From an uncultured Pseudomonadota bacterium (lineage in GTDB: Bacteria > Myxococcota_A > UBA796 > SXON01), in NCBI GenBank assembly GCA_903921785.1, contig CAIXRH010000219.1, positions 1 to 42,735 of the forward strand: a DNA stretch of 42,735 nucleotides, read 5' to 3'. The notes under the pieces were generated by a model. That model did not search any database. It was not told the DNA's origin and was given only the letters and a program-made list of their open reading frames with translations. Both the position numbers and the translations under genes were made by a program. Positions 32,600-40,442 of the stretch are shown here, piece after piece; position 1 is the stretch's first letter, and each line of letters begins with the position of its first letter.

Positions 32600-33040
32600 A
32601 TGGGCATCATCGACCGGATCAAGCGCCGCCTCCCCCTCGTCGGCTCCCCAGCCCCGCGCCCGAGCGTGCCGCTGCCGCAGGTCCGCACCGCCGCCCGGCC
32701 GCCCGAGCCCGAGGAGCCCAAGTCTCCGCGAGGCGACAAGCCGGTCCGCGAGTACGTGGACGAGGTGGTGAAGGGCAACAAGGTGGTGGTGTTCATGAAG
32801 GGGGTCCCCGACGCCCCGAGCTGCGGGTTCTCCGCGAGCGCCGCCGGCATCCTCAAGTCCTACAACAAGCCGTTCTTCGCGTTCGACGTGCTCTCGGATG
32901 GAGATGTGCGTGAGGGCGTGAAGGAGTACAGCGGCTGGCCGACGATCCCCCAGGTGTTCGTGAACGGGGAGCTGGTGGGCGGGGCCGACATCCTCAAGCA
33001 GCTCCACGAGTCCGGCGAGTTGGCGCAGCTCCTGGCGTAG
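32600..33040 (+). CDS. grxD: Monothiol CGFS glutaredoxin
   Basis: A 146-residue protein with a class II glutaredoxin domain. The active site is C75-G-F-S78, then WPTIPQVFVNGELVGGADI, which binds glutathione and a [2Fe-2S] cluster for delivery. The first 45 residues are an extra Pro-rich basic head not found in the ordinary 105-115-residue proteins. ATG 32600 has GGAG six bases upstream; GTG 32573 is possible. Single gene. Confidence 0.92.
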   Translation: MGIIDRIKRRLPLVGSPAPRPSVPLPQVRTAARPPEPEEPKSPRGDKPVREYVDEVVKGNKVVVFMKGVPDAPSCGFSASAAGILKSYNKPFFAFDVLSDGDVREGVKEYSGWPTIPQVFVNGELVGGADILKQLHESGELAQLLA

Positions 33041-33060
33041 GCCGCTGCGCGGCCTACGCC
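33034..33060 (+). terminator. 12-bp hairpin containing the grxD stop codon
   Basis: GGCGTAGGCCGC (33034-33045) and GCGGCCTACGCC (33049-33060) pair perfectly over 12 bp with a TGC loop. The TAG stop of the glutaredoxin gene (33038-33040) is inside the left arm. No T-tract follows. Confidence 0.6.
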
Positions 33061-33090
33061 GCGGAACCGGCCCCGGGCGCCCCGGTCGGC

Positions 33091-33096
33091 TATCTT
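33091..33096 (+). promoter_or_regulatory. -10-like hexamer, PrsW-type gene
   Basis: TATCTT within GGCTATCTTGG, 23 bases before GTG 33120, with GGAG at 33111-33114 as Shine-Dalgarno. Leadered member of the set. Confidence 0.4.
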
Positions 33097-33119
33097 GGGC
33101 CTGCCCCCCTGGAGCCGGC

Positions 33120-34121
33120 GTGTTCCTGATCCTTTCTTTGCTCAGCGTCTTCGCCGCTTCGGTGCCGATGCTGACCTTCCTGATCATCGTGTGGTTCATG
33201 GACCGCCACGATCGGGAGCCGATCTGGTTGTTCCTCCTCACGTTCCTCTGGGGCGCGTGCGGCGCGGTGTGCTTCGCGTTGGTCGGAAATGAGAGCCTCA
33301 TCGCGCTGCTCGGCTTCGTCATCGGCCCGGAGAACGCGGAGACCTACGGGGCGGTGCTCGTGGCCCCGGTGGTCGAGGAGCCGATGAAGGCACTGGTGCT
33401 CTTCGCGGTGATGTTCTCGCGGCACTTCGACAACGCCACGGACGGCTTCGTGTACGGCGCCGCGGCCGGCCTCGGCTTCGGGATGACCGAGAACCTGTTC
33501 TACTTCCTCAACGTGGCCGCCGCGGGCGACATGTGGAGCTGGATGTTCACGGTGGTGATCCGCACCTTCTTCTCCGCGGTGATGCACGCGTGCGCCACGA
33601 GCTGCGTCGGCGCGATGCTCGGCTTCGCCCGCTTCCGCGGCTGGGGCTGGAAGGGCGTCGCTCCGTTCATCGGCTTCGGGGTGGCGATGAGCATCCACGC
33701 CACGTGGAACGGCATGCTCACCCTGGGGGACATCACCGAGAACAGCACCTTCATGGTCGCCAACTTCGGCCTGTTCATCGTGGAATTCCTCATCCTGGTG
33801 GGCGTCTTCCAGCTCGCCTTGTGGGAGGAGCGGGCGACCATCCGCCGCGAGCTCGCGGACGAGGTGCGCAGCAACCTGCTCCCCCTGGCGCACGCCAAGA
33901 ACGCCGGCAGTTGGTTCCGCCGCTCCTCCAAACACTGGGTTCCGGCAGGGGTTCCCCACGGGCAGTACGTCAAGGCGCTCACCACGCTCGCGCTGCGCAA
34001 ACACCAGGCCCGCAACGCCAGCAGCGGCGCCTACGGGTTCTACTCGGAAGAGGTGGTGCGGCTCCGCCGCGAGGTCTCCGCGCTGCTCGCGCTGGGGAAC
34101 AAGTCGGCGGCGAAGGCGTAG
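33120..34121 (+). CDS. PrsW-family intramembrane protease
   Basis: A 333-residue membrane protein with about eight helices and the PrsW core: VVEEPMKAL (E86, E87, K90), GFGMTENLFYF (E124, N125), RTFFSAVMHA (H156) and SIHATWNGM (H193, N197). In Bacillus, PrsW cleaves an anti-sigma factor; other members have unknown targets. A 90-residue soluble basic tail (from about 245) extends past the membrane core. The GTG has GGAG five bases upstream. No anti-sigma gene adjoins it, so the substrate is unknown. Confidence 0.9.
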   Translation: MFLILSLLSVFAASVPMLTFLIIVWFMDRHDREPIWLFLLTFLWGACGAVCFALVGNESLIALLGFVIGPENAETYGAVLVAPVVEEPMKALVLFAVMFSRHFDNATDGFVYGAAAGLGFGMTENLFYFLNVAAAGDMWSWMFTVVIRTFFSAVMHACATSCVGAMLGFARFRGWGWKGVAPFIGFGVAMSIHATWNGMLTLGDITENSTFMVANFGLFIVEFLILVGVFQLALWEERATIRRELADEVRSNLLPLAHAKNAGSWFRRSSKHWVPAGVPHGQYVKALTTLALRKHQARNASSGAYGFYSEEVVRLRREVSALLALGNKSAAKA

Positions 34122-34131
34122 GCGGCGCTCC

Positions 34132-34162
34132 GACGGGCCGCGCGGACGCGGGCCGGCCCGTC
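34132..34162. terminator. Bidirectional hairpin, PrsW gene and DUF5522 gene
   Basis: GACGGGCCG (34132-34140) and CGGCCCGTC (34154-34162) form a perfect 9-bp stem with a 13-base loop. The right arm reaches into the stop codon of the minus-strand small gene (34161-34163). It lies ten bases past the PrsW stop. Confidence 0.55.
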
Positions 34163-34364
34163 AGCTCCGCGGCCGCCCCGCCCGCCGCCGCTCCGCCTCA
34201 TCGTACGGGCAGTGGCGGCAGCCGTTGCCGCAGCAGAAGCCGCGGCTGCGGAGCCCGGTCGCCGTCATCACGAAGAGCCCGGAGAACGGGTCGACGTAGC
34301 CGGGCTGGCCCCGGGTGTCGGCGGCGGCGTGGGCGGCGACCTGAAGCGGGTGGAGCGGGAGCAC
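34161..34364 (-). CDS. Small Cys-rich DUF5522-like protein
   Basis: A 67-residue protein whose core GLFVMTATGLRSRGFCCGNGC then RHCPYDEAERR matches the DUF5522 signature, with four Cys in CCxxxCxxC spacing that could bind zinc. The GTG start lies eight bases after the stop of the upstream gene. These proteins are short and of unknown function; some occur next to other metabolic genes. Too small and conserved to be chance. Confidence 0.75.
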   Translation of the reverse strand: MLPLHPLQVAAHAAADTRGQPGYVDPFSGLFVMTATGLRSRGFCCGNGCRHCPYDEAERRRAGRPRS

Positions 34365-34372
34365 CGGACCCG

Positions 34373-35065
34373 CTATCCGACCCGAACGAGCGCGCTCAGC
34401 GCGTGGGGCAGCGGCAGCGGCGCGGCGGTGAAGCGGATCACGCCCCGGTCGGTCTCCAGCGTGGATGGGCACGAGCCGGACTCGAGGATGTGGAGCGCCG
34501 CGATCCGCAGCAGGCGCGCGTCGCCGTCCGTCCAGAGCTCGGGGGCGCCGGGGGTGTCGGAGAGGCCGAGGGTGCAGCGCCGGGGACGGGCCCCGTCGGT
34601 GAAGCGCAGGCGAAGGCGCGCGAGCTCGAGGGGCGCCTCGGGCGGAAACAGGGCCGTGACCCGATCGGCAGGGCCGAGCGCTAGGTCGAGCGCCGCGCGG
34701 CGGGTGAGGTCCACCAGCTCGCGGTCGGCGGCGGGGTCGGGCCAGGGGCCACACCAGCCCAGCGCGGCGAGGGCGAAGATGGCGCGGGCCTGCTGCACGC
34801 GCGGGGCGGCGTCGGGACGATTCCCCAGCCGATACCCAACCTGTCCCGCAGGGGGGGTGCCGGTGAGCATCCGGTCCAGGTCGGCCGGCTCCGTGGTGAT
34901 CCACGCGTCCACCGCCTCGTCGGCATAGGGCATCACCCGGGTGGTGGAGACGAAGAGCCGCTCGCCGGCCTCGAGCCCGAAGGCCGCGCCCGTGAGCCAC
35001 GCCCCGCCGAACGGCGACCGCCGGAGGCGATCCAGGAGCGGGAGGGCGACGCGGGCGGCGAGCAC
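34373..35065 (-). CDS. Unrecognised 230-residue protein
   Basis: I do not recognise this protein. It is rich in Ala, Leu, Arg and Asp, has no signal peptide, and contains [44 protein letters not shown] and a hydrophobic end. It is the first gene of a pair with the DUF5522-like gene. GTG 35065 has TACCCT five bases upstream, close to the leaderless spacing. Its divergent neighbour dut starts 44 bases away. Confidence 0.7.
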   Translation of the reverse strand: MLAARVALPLLDRLRRSPFGGAWLTGAAFGLEAGERLFVSTTRVMPYADEAVDAWITTEPADLDRMLTGTPPAGQVGYRLGNRPDAAPRVQQARAIFALAALGWCGPWPDPAADRELVDLTRRAALDLALGPADRVTALFPPEAPLELARLRLRFTDGARPRRCTLGLSDTPGAPELWTDGDARLLRIAALHILESGSCPSTLETDRGVIRFTAAPLPLPHALSALVRVG

Positions 35066-35070
35066 ACCTC

Positions 35071-35076
35071 AGGGTA
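35071..35076 (-). promoter_or_regulatory. -10-like hexamer, 230-residue gene
   Basis: TACCCT on the minus strand, five bases before GTG 35065. One base closer than the ten exact cases. Confidence 0.35.
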
Positions 35077-35108
35077 TCCGGTCGGGGCGGTGCGTTATGA
35101 GGTCGACC

Positions 35109-35561
35109 ATGGAAGTGATCTCCCTGGTCGTCCTCCCCCACGGCGAAGGGCTGCCGCTGCCCGCACGAGCCACGGCGGGCGCCGCGGGGTTCGACCTGCG
35201 GGCCGCAGTCACCGAGCCGATCACCATCGCCCCCGGCAAGCGCGCGTTGGTGCCGACGGGCGTAGCCCTGGCCATCCCGGAAGGCTGGGAGGGGCAGGTG
35301 CGGCCGCGCTCGGGCCTCGCCCTGGAGCACGGGATCACCCTGATCAACAGCCCCGGCACGATCGACAGCGACTATCGCGGGGAGATCAAGGTGCCGCTCA
35401 TCAACCACGGGGAGGCGCCGTTCGTGGTGCAGCGCGGCGAGCGGATCGCGCAGATCCTCTTCCAACAGCTCCCGTGGGTCGAGGTGGCGCGGGTCGCGCG
35501 GCTGCCCGAGGCCCGCGGCGCGCGCGGAACGGGCGGGTTCGGGAGCACCGGGCGAGGGTAG
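35109..35561 (+). CDS. dut: dUTP diphosphatase
   Basis: A 150-residue trimeric dUTPase that makes dUMP and keeps uracil out of DNA. All five motifs are seen: AGFDLRA (26-32), RPRSGLAL (65-72), [17 protein letters not shown] (83-99) holding the catalytic Asp, RIAQILFQ (112-119) and the C-terminal [10 protein letters not shown] (139-148) that closes over the active site. ATG 35109 has GAGGT five bases upstream and gives the standard length; ATG 35097 is four codons earlier. Confidence 0.96.
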   Translation: MEVISLVVLPHGEGLPLPARATAGAAGFDLRAAVTEPITIAPGKRALVPTGVALAIPEGWEGQVRPRSGLALEHGITLINSPGTIDSDYRGEIKVPLINHGEAPFVVQRGERIAQILFQQLPWVEVARVARLPEARGARGTGGFGSTGRG

Positions 35562-35628
35562 GCGGCGGCGCCCGTAGGCCGCGGCGCGCAGGACCCGGCC
35601 CGTAGCTCCCCCCAAGGGCCGCAGGAGC

Positions 35629-35964
35629 TTAGCTGAGCGGCGGCTCCGACAGCGCCACCGCGAACCCCAGCTTCCGGCTGAACAGCTCCGAGAGCACGGC
35701 CGCGAGCGGCTGCCCGGAGTCCCGCTCCAACCACGCCGACTCACCGATGCGGAAGTGCCAGGCGCGGGAGAACGCGGAGAGCCACAGCTCGCGCACCGGC
35801 ACCTGCTGGCTGAGCACGAAGACGCCGCCCGCTTCGAACTCCACCGAGAGCACGCCCTCGGTGAGCTTCCAGTCGAACGCGTCGGTGTCGACGGTGTCGA
35901 CCTGGCGGCCGAGGTCACGGAGCGCGGCGGCGACCACCTGACGGAACTTGGGCTCGTCGATCAT
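35629..35964 (-). CDS. cyaY: Bacterial frataxin CyaY
   Basis: A 111-residue iron-binding protein acting in Fe-S cluster assembly. The frataxin pattern is clear: an acidic N-terminal helix (MIDEPKFRQVVAAALRDL, D23, D26, D28), strand GVLSVEFEAGGVFVL, the hallmark SQQVPVRELWLSA (Q..P...WL), then HFRIGESAW and the closing helix LAAVLSELFSRK. Length matches CyaY (about 106). TACCTC lies six bases before the ATG. No isc or suf genes adjoin it. Confidence 0.88.
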   Translation of the reverse strand: MIDEPKFRQVVAAALRDLGRQVDTVDTDAFDWKLTEGVLSVEFEAGGVFVLSQQVPVRELWLSAFSRAWHFRIGESAWLERDSGQPLAAVLSELFSRKLGFAVALSEPPLS

Positions 35965-35970
35965 GGCGCA

Positions 35971-35976
35971 GAGGTA
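35971..35976 (-). promoter_or_regulatory. -10-like hexamer, cyaY
   Basis: TACCTC on the minus strand (within GGTTACCTC), then six bases (TGCGCC) and ATG. No Shine-Dalgarno. Confidence 0.45.
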
Positions 35977-36226
35977 ACCACGATCGGGGCGGGGGCTCGG
36001 TGGGCGCGATCACGCTCCCGCGGAAGCGGCGCCGTGGGGACCGTCGGCGTCACCGACGCGGCGACGACGTGAGGTGGCCCGGCGGACGCGGGCTGTCGCC
36101 GGCCCCCCTCCAGGCTCGCGGCGGCGCCGCTCGCGCGCGGCTCCCGGCCGGCCACCTTCCGCAACGCCGCGAAAGCGCTCGTCGCCCACGCTGTTCTCCG
36201 GCCCCCCAAGGCAGCGCGTCGACCGC

Positions 36227-37486
36227 TCAGATCGTCTCGATCACCGCCTTGTACCGATCGACCTGCCGCTGCATCGCCCGCGCCTCACCGGTGAGGGTGA
36301 GCGCGCCCTTCGGGCACGCCCACCAGCAATACAAACACTGGATGCACGAAGGCGCTTCAAGGACGACCCCGATCTGCTCCACCTTGAGGCCGGTGGGGCA
36401 GAAGTCCTCGCAGCGGCGGCAGTCCCCGCAGGTCGTGGCGTCGCGCCCCGAGAGCTGGAGGGTGTCGTCGTCGAGCGAGTACACGTCCTGGATGATCTTC
36501 GCCTTGTAGGCCAGCTCCGCAACCATCGGCTGCGAGACCACCGGCCGCACCGCCAGCTTGAGCCACGTCAGGCTCGGCGACTCCGAGAGCACCGCGAGCC
36601 GACTGCGCGGCGGCGGCGGCTGGATCGAGACCAGCGTGGGGACCTCGGCTTCTACGCGCGCCGCCAGGGTGTCGTCGAGCACGCCGTCGTGGCGCGCGTG
36701 GGCGAGGTACGGCACCGAGGCCACCGGCACGCCCACCAGCCGCGCCATCACCAGGTCGTTGAGGAAGGCATCGTCCGCCGCGGCGAGGAAGCCGAGGCGC
36801 ACCGGATCGCCGTCGCCCGGGCCGTTGCCCTCCATGCCCACGAGGCCGTCCACCAGCACCAGATCGGGCTGCACCACCTCGGAGAGCAGGAAGATGTTCC
36901 GGCCGAGATCGCGGTGCATGTGCCGCTTGTCCTGCCCGACACAGATGCCGACCCAGTTCTTCATCGCGCAGCTCAGCCCGGCCTCGGCGTGGGTCTTCAC
37001 CTTGGGTACGGAGATGAGGAAGTCCGCATCGAGCACGGTCTTCGCCACCAGCGGCTCGGCGCCGGCGTGGAGCGGGATGCGGCGGCCTTCGTCGCGGTTG
37101 AGGTCCACCCAGCGGGCACCGTGGCGTGCCGCCAGCTTGTCCACCCGGAGGCGCTTGAACGAGGAGATGTTCCGGCGCTCCACGCCGACGTTGCTCCCGT
37201 CGGCCACGGTAAGGTCGGTGTAGCCGCGGCGGCGGAGGCCGGCGAGCAGCGCCTCGAGCACCCGGAGGTCGGCGCAGTTGCCGCTGAGGGCGACAAGATC
37301 GTTGTTGAGGTTCGGCTTCACGACGATGCGGGCGGACCGATCCGCGGGCAACCTCGCCTCCCACGCGACGAGGAGCGCCTCCACCTCGGTGGCGACCTCC
37401 GCCGTGGTCCATGCCGGGCGCACGATCACCCGCCCGCGGGCGGCGGTGAACTCCAAAGGCAGGCGGGCGGAGGGGCCGGCGGTCAC
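36227..37486 (-). CDS. DUF362 protein with C-terminal 2[4Fe-4S] ferredoxin
   Basis: A 419-residue protein. Residues 1-320 are a DUF362 domain with VVKPNLNN (55-62), SVPKVKTHAEAG (159-170), SCAMKNWVGI and LVDGLVGMEGNGP. The tail has two full 4Fe-4S sites, CGDCRRCEDFCP (C353, 356, 359, 363) and CIQCLYCWWACP (C381, 384, 387, 391). Probably an electron-transfer or sensing iron-sulfur protein; the reaction of DUF362 is unproven. GTG 37486 has TATGCT six bases upstream, and the start is 34 bases from the divergent truB. Confidence 0.88.
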   Translation of the reverse strand: MTAGPSARLPLEFTAARGRVIVRPAWTTAEVATEVEALLVAWEARLPADRSARIVVKPNLNNDLVALSGNCADLRVLEALLAGLRRRGYTDLTVADGSNVGVERRNISSFKRLRVDKLAARHGARWVDLNRDEGRRIPLHAGAEPLVAKTVLDADFLISVPKVKTHAEAGLSCAMKNWVGICVGQDKRHMHRDLGRNIFLLSEVVQPDLVLVDGLVGMEGNGPGDGDPVRLGFLAAADDAFLNDLVMARLVGVPVASVPYLAHARHDGVLDDTLAARVEAEVPTLVSIQPPPPRSRLAVLSESPSLTWLKLAVRPVVSQPMVAELAYKAKIIQDVYSLDDDTLQLSGRDATTCGDCRRCEDFCPTGLKVEQIGVVLEAPSCIQCLYCWWACPKGALTLTGEARAMQRQVDRYKAVIETI

Positions 37487-37492
37487 CCCCGA

Positions 37493-37498
37493 AGCATA
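37493..37498 (-). promoter_or_regulatory. -10-like hexamer, DUF362 gene
   Basis: TATGCT on the minus strand (GGCTATGCT), six bases before GTG 37486. It matches TAnnnT and lies in the 34-base gap with truB, whose own hexamer is ten bases away on the other strand. Confidence 0.5.
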
Positions 37499-37508
37499 GC
37501 CGGCCGGC

Positions 37509-37514
37509 TACCTT
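37509..37514 (+). promoter_or_regulatory. -10-like hexamer, truB
   Basis: TACCTT (GGCTACCTT) followed by CCCGGC and ATG 37521. There is no room for a Shine-Dalgarno site, so a leaderless mRNA is predicted. Confidence 0.55.
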
Positions 37515-37520
37515 CCCGGC

Positions 37521-38405
37521 ATGGAGCGTCCCGCCCCGCTCGCGCCCGGTGTCCACCTCGTGCACAAGCCCGTGGGGCCGTCGAGCCACGCCGTGGTCGA
37601 GGGCCTGCGCTCGGGCAAGGCGCGGATGTGCCATGGCGGCGCCCTCGACCCGTTCGCCGAGGGGCTGCTCCTCGTCCTCGTCGGCGAGGCCACGCGCCTC
37701 TTCCCGTACCTGCACGGGGTCCCCAAGCGGTACGTCGCGGAGGTGGCCTGGGGCGCCGAGACCGACAACGGCGACCCCGCCGGAGAGGTCGTCGCCCACG
37801 GGGACACCGCCGACCTCACCCCCGCCGCGCTCGACGCGGCGCTGGCGCCGTTCCGCGGCTGGCACGAGCAGGTCCCGCCCGTGACCAGCAACAAGCGGGT
37901 GGAGGGCGAGCGTGCGTGGGTCCGGGCGGCGCGGGGCGAGGCGGTAGCGCTCCCCCCGAGCCGGGTGCTGCTCTCGGCGGGGCGGTGGCTCCGTCACGAC
38001 CTGCCGCGACGGAGCGCCCTGGAGATCGACGTCGCCGGCGGGTTCTACGTCCGCGCCCTCGCCCGCGAGCTCGGCCGGGCCACCGGCGCCCGCGCCCACC
38101 TCACGGCGCTCCACCGCACCGCCATCGGCCCGTGGGGCGACCCCGGGCCCGGCGCAACGCGCCGCATCCAGGGAGAAGCGGTGCTCCCGTGGTGCCCGGT
38201 CCGCCGACTGACGGTCGCGGAGCGGGCCGAACTGGCCGTCGGCGCAACGTTTCCCCGCGGGGACCTCCGGGCGCCGAGCTTCGTCCTGCCGCCCGAGTAC
38301 CCGACGCCGCCGGTGGTGCTCGCGGCGGAGGGGCGGATGGTGGGGCTCGCGGAGGCCCGCGACGGCGCTCTCGGGGTGACGCTCGTGATCGCGCGCGGGC
38401 TGTGA
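37521..38405 (+). CDS. truB: tRNA pseudouridine-55 synthase TruB
   Basis: A 294-residue enzyme that converts U55 of tRNA to pseudouridine. The conserved HKPVGPSSH start (15-23), catalytic D43 in HGGALDPFAEGLLLVLVGEATR, KRYVAEVAWGAETDNGDPAG and the FYVRALARELG RNA-contact strand are present. The usual GGTLDP reads GGALDP. ATG 37521 agrees with TACCTT six bases upstream. In many genomes truB lies in the rpsO/rbfA operon, but here it is alone. Confidence 0.95.
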   Translation: MERPAPLAPGVHLVHKPVGPSSHAVVEGLRSGKARMCHGGALDPFAEGLLLVLVGEATRLFPYLHGVPKRYVAEVAWGAETDNGDPAGEVVAHGDTADLTPAALDAALAPFRGWHEQVPPVTSNKRVEGERAWVRAARGEAVALPPSRVLLSAGRWLRHDLPRRSALEIDVAGGFYVRALARELGRATGARAHLTALHRTAIGPWGDPGPGATRRIQGEAVLPWCPVRRLTVAERAELAVGATFPRGDLRAPSFVLPPEYPTPPVVLAAEGRMVGLAEARDGALGVTLVIARGL

Positions 38406-38517
38406 GCGCGGCCCCTCCGCCCACCCCGCCATTCTCACCGCCGGCCGCTCCTCGACCGCCGACGATCCCGCCGGGCAGGCCGATGTCGGGCCACGGCCCT
38501 TCAACCTTGTCTCTGAC

Positions 38518-39579
38518 CTACTCCGCCCCCCATGCGAGCACGCCGCCGCCGGGCTGGTACGGCCCGAACCGCGCCGCGCCCGAACCATCTGCGGAGACCA
38601 CGTAGAGCGCGTCGCTGCACGCGCGGTCCAGTCGGTCGCCCCAACAAGGGCCGTCTTGATCGGCGAGGACGGCGAGATGCGCGGAGTCGGGGGCCCAGGC
38701 GAGGGCGCGGGGGCCACCGTGCGCGCTGTACGGATCGACGGGAGCGCCCGTCGGGAACGTCACCCGCGCGAGCTCGCCGGGGGTGTCGCCCACATAGAGC
38801 GTTCCCGGCTCACCGGCGCCGCCGATGACCGCGGCGAGGTGGTGCCCGTCGGGCGCCATGGCCATCTCCGTGATCCCCCCGAGCGTCGCACCTTGCCGGT
38901 CGAAGCACCAGAGCCGCTCGGGCGCCCCGCCGTCGAGCGGGAGCCGCCACGCGCAGTCGACCACCGGCCCGCCGGCGTCCCCCGCCCGGCTCACCACCAC
39001 CGCGTCGGGCGCCCACGCGACGACGGGGGAGATGACAAACTCAAGGTCCGGGGCCAGCTCCGGCTTGCCGGGCGTGCGGACACGAAGGCGATAGTGGAGG
39101 TTGGTGATGTCGAGCAGGGCGGCCGTGAAGCCCACGGACCCGTCGCCGAGCAGCGCGGCGGTCCAGGTGGCGGTGTCCACGCGGGGTTCGGGGTTGGGCG
39201 CGGGCGTGTCGGTCGGGACGCCGGCCGCGTCGAAGCGCCGGACCAGGCGGGTCGTGCTGGTTTCGACGAGCACCGCCGCGGCGCCGCGAGCCGCCGTCAC
39301 CGCCACCACATCCTCATCGACGCCTGGCGCCGCCGCGCCCACCCGCGTCCGGGCGCCGTCGGTGAGGTCAATCCGGTAGAGCCCCTCTGCGGGCACGTCG
39401 GGCGGCGCCCAGCCGTCGCGAGGCACGACGTCGAGGAGGGCGCCGCGGAGCCCCGGGGGCGGGAGGGCATCCGGGGGGCGCCCGACCTCTCCGGGAGCGC
39501 CCGGTGCCTGGAGCCCGCCCGGGAGGGCGCAGCAGCCGACCGCGGCGAAGGAGAACGGGATCGACCAGCGCGCGTGCAT
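38518..39579 (-). CDS. Beta-propeller-like lipoprotein
   Basis: A 353-residue secreted protein. The N-terminus MHARWSIPFSFAAVGCC offers a AVGC lipobox at Cys16. Repeated strands with WAPD-type turns (AWAPDAVVVSRA, MAMAPDGHHLAAV, AWAPDSAHLAVLA) are as in TolB/WD40-like propellers. A Pro-rich linker (about 20-60) precedes it. Function unknown; relatives often sit near other surface proteins. TACTGG lies six bases before the ATG. Confidence 0.78.
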   Translation of the reverse strand: MHARWSIPFSFAAVGCCALPGGLQAPGAPGEVGRPPDALPPPGLRGALLDVVPRDGWAPPDVPAEGLYRIDLTDGARTRVGAAAPGVDEDVVAVTAARGAAAVLVETSTTRLVRRFDAAGVPTDTPAPNPEPRVDTATWTAALLGDGSVGFTAALLDITNLHYRLRVRTPGKPELAPDLEFVISPVVAWAPDAVVVSRAGDAGGPVVDCAWRLPLDGGAPERLWCFDRQGATLGGITEMAMAPDGHHLAAVIGGAGEPGTLYVGDTPGELARVTFPTGAPVDPYSAHGGPRALAWAPDSAHLAVLADQDGPCWGDRLDRACSDALYVVSADGSGAARFGPYQPGGGVLAWGAE

Positions 39580-39585
39580 GGCGAC

Positions 39586-39591
39586 CCAGTA
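39586..39591 (-). promoter_or_regulatory. -10-like hexamer, beta-propeller lipoprotein
   Basis: TACTGG on the minus strand (GGCTACTGG), six bases before ATG. Last base G makes it a weaker match. Confidence 0.35.
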
Positions 39592-39646
39592 GCCTGCTCA
39601 GCGGCGCCGTTCCCGCCGTCGGGATAGCCGCGGCGTGGAGGTACGA

Positions 39647-40288
39647 ATGCTCGCTCTGTTCCTGATGCTCAACGCCTGTGTCCCCCAGGAAGAATACCAG
39701 GCTCTCCAGGAGGAGAACGCCCGGCTGCTCATGCGCGTCGAGAAGCTCGATGCGATCGTGGAGAAGGAACGCCAGCAGGTGAAGGACCTCCGCGAGGACC
39801 TCAAGCCCCTGGTCGATCGCGGGTTCCTCTCCATCGACGTCACCGATGGTCGGGTCACCCTCAGCCTCAAGAGCGACGTGCTCTTCGCCAAGGGCAGCGA
39901 CACCCTCTCGGCCGACGGTCGGGAAGCGGTGCAGACCCTCGCCCGCGCCCTCTCCCGCCGCACCCCGGATCGGGACTTCCAGGTGGAAGGGCACACCGAC
40001 AGCGACCCGATCAACACCCCCCAGTTCCCCAGCAACTGGTACCTCGGCGCCTCCCGCGGCATCGTGGTCACCGACGCGATGATCGCCGCCGGCTTCCCGC
40101 GCAACCACATCTCGGCCGCCAGCTACGCCGACACCAAGCCGGTCGAGAGCAACAGCAGCGCCAGCGGCCAGGCCCGCAATCGCCGCATCGAGGTCGTCCT
40201 GGTGCCCGATGTCTCCGACATCTACAAGCGCCTCGAAGGCAACGGCGGCGGCGGCAAGAAGGGCAAGCACAAGAAGAAGGACAGCTGA
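39647..40288 (+). CDS. OmpA/MotB-type peptidoglycan-binding lipoprotein
   Basis: A 213-residue outer-membrane or periplasmic protein. The signal MLALFLMLNAC has a LNAC lipobox at Cys11. A coiled coil (about 15-55) precedes an OmpA-like domain with SDVLFAKGSDTLS, VEGHTDSDPI (peptidoglycan contact), LGASRGIVVTDAMIAAG and GQARNRRIEVVL. A Lys/Gly-rich tail (GGGGKKGKHKKKD) ends it. ATG 39647 has GGAGGT four bases upstream. Pal-like envelope tethering is the likely role. Confidence 0.9.
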   Translation: MLALFLMLNACVPQEEYQALQEENARLLMRVEKLDAIVEKERQQVKDLREDLKPLVDRGFLSIDVTDGRVTLSLKSDVLFAKGSDTLSADGREAVQTLARALSRRTPDRDFQVEGHTDSDPINTPQFPSNWYLGASRGIVVTDAMIAAGFPRNHISAASYADTKPVESNSSASGQARNRRIEVVLVPDVSDIYKRLEGNGGGGKKGKHKKKDS

Positions 40289-40362
40289 TCCCGGGAAAGT
40301 AGCCGCGCCCCGCCGATGCGGGCGCTACGCTAACGCTCGGGCCCGGATCGGCTCACTTTTCT

Positions 40363-40432
40363 GCCGGTTGTAGTTCGGCTTCGGTCGGCGGCGGGTTGGT
40401 AACCCGCCTCCTCGGTCAGCCGTACAACCGGC
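40363..40432. repeat. Nested long hairpin 1 (OmpA-feoB gap)
   Basis: Outer arms GCCGGTTGTA (40363-40372) and TACAACCGGC (40423-40432) are perfect over 10 bp. Inner arms CGGCT (40376-40380) and AGCCG (40418-40422) continue the stem after a three-base bulge. A separate 8-bp hairpin GGCGGGTT/AACCCGCC with a GGT loop (40390-40408) sits at the top. This is far more structure than a terminator needs; it could be a small RNA, a mobile repeat or part of a double terminator. Confidence 0.65.
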
Positions 40433-40442
40433 GACGCGGGGT

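Noticed and set aside
35604-35629. AGCTCC/GGAGCT inverted repeat between dut and cyaY.
   Set aside because: A 6-bp stem with a 14-base loop is expected by chance in this composition.
35965-36226. Largest gap (262 bases), with an 82-codon minus-strand frame and a small hairpin CGTCGG/CCGACG at 36042-36058.
   Set aside because: The frame has no recognisable features or Shine-Dalgarno and the hairpin is only 6 bp; nothing else is seen here.
38406-38517. Gap between convergent truB and the beta-propeller lipoprotein, checked for a terminator.
   Set aside because: Only 4-bp stems found, unlike the other convergent pairs.
36074-38605. Long open frame (+) across the DUF362 gene and truB.
   Set aside because: Arg/Pro/Ala-rich translation with no family features, opposing DUF362 and out of frame with truB, which both have clear motifs.
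36357-38717. Long open frame (-) across truB and into the DUF362 gene.
   Set aside because: Low-complexity Arg/Gly translation; truB and DUF362 explain the region.
40363-40432. Possible integron attC site or tRNA-like element.
   Set aside because: Ends do not match the attC core GTTRRRY/RYYYAAC pair and no integrase is near; no T-loop GGTTCRANNC or tRNA cloverleaf.
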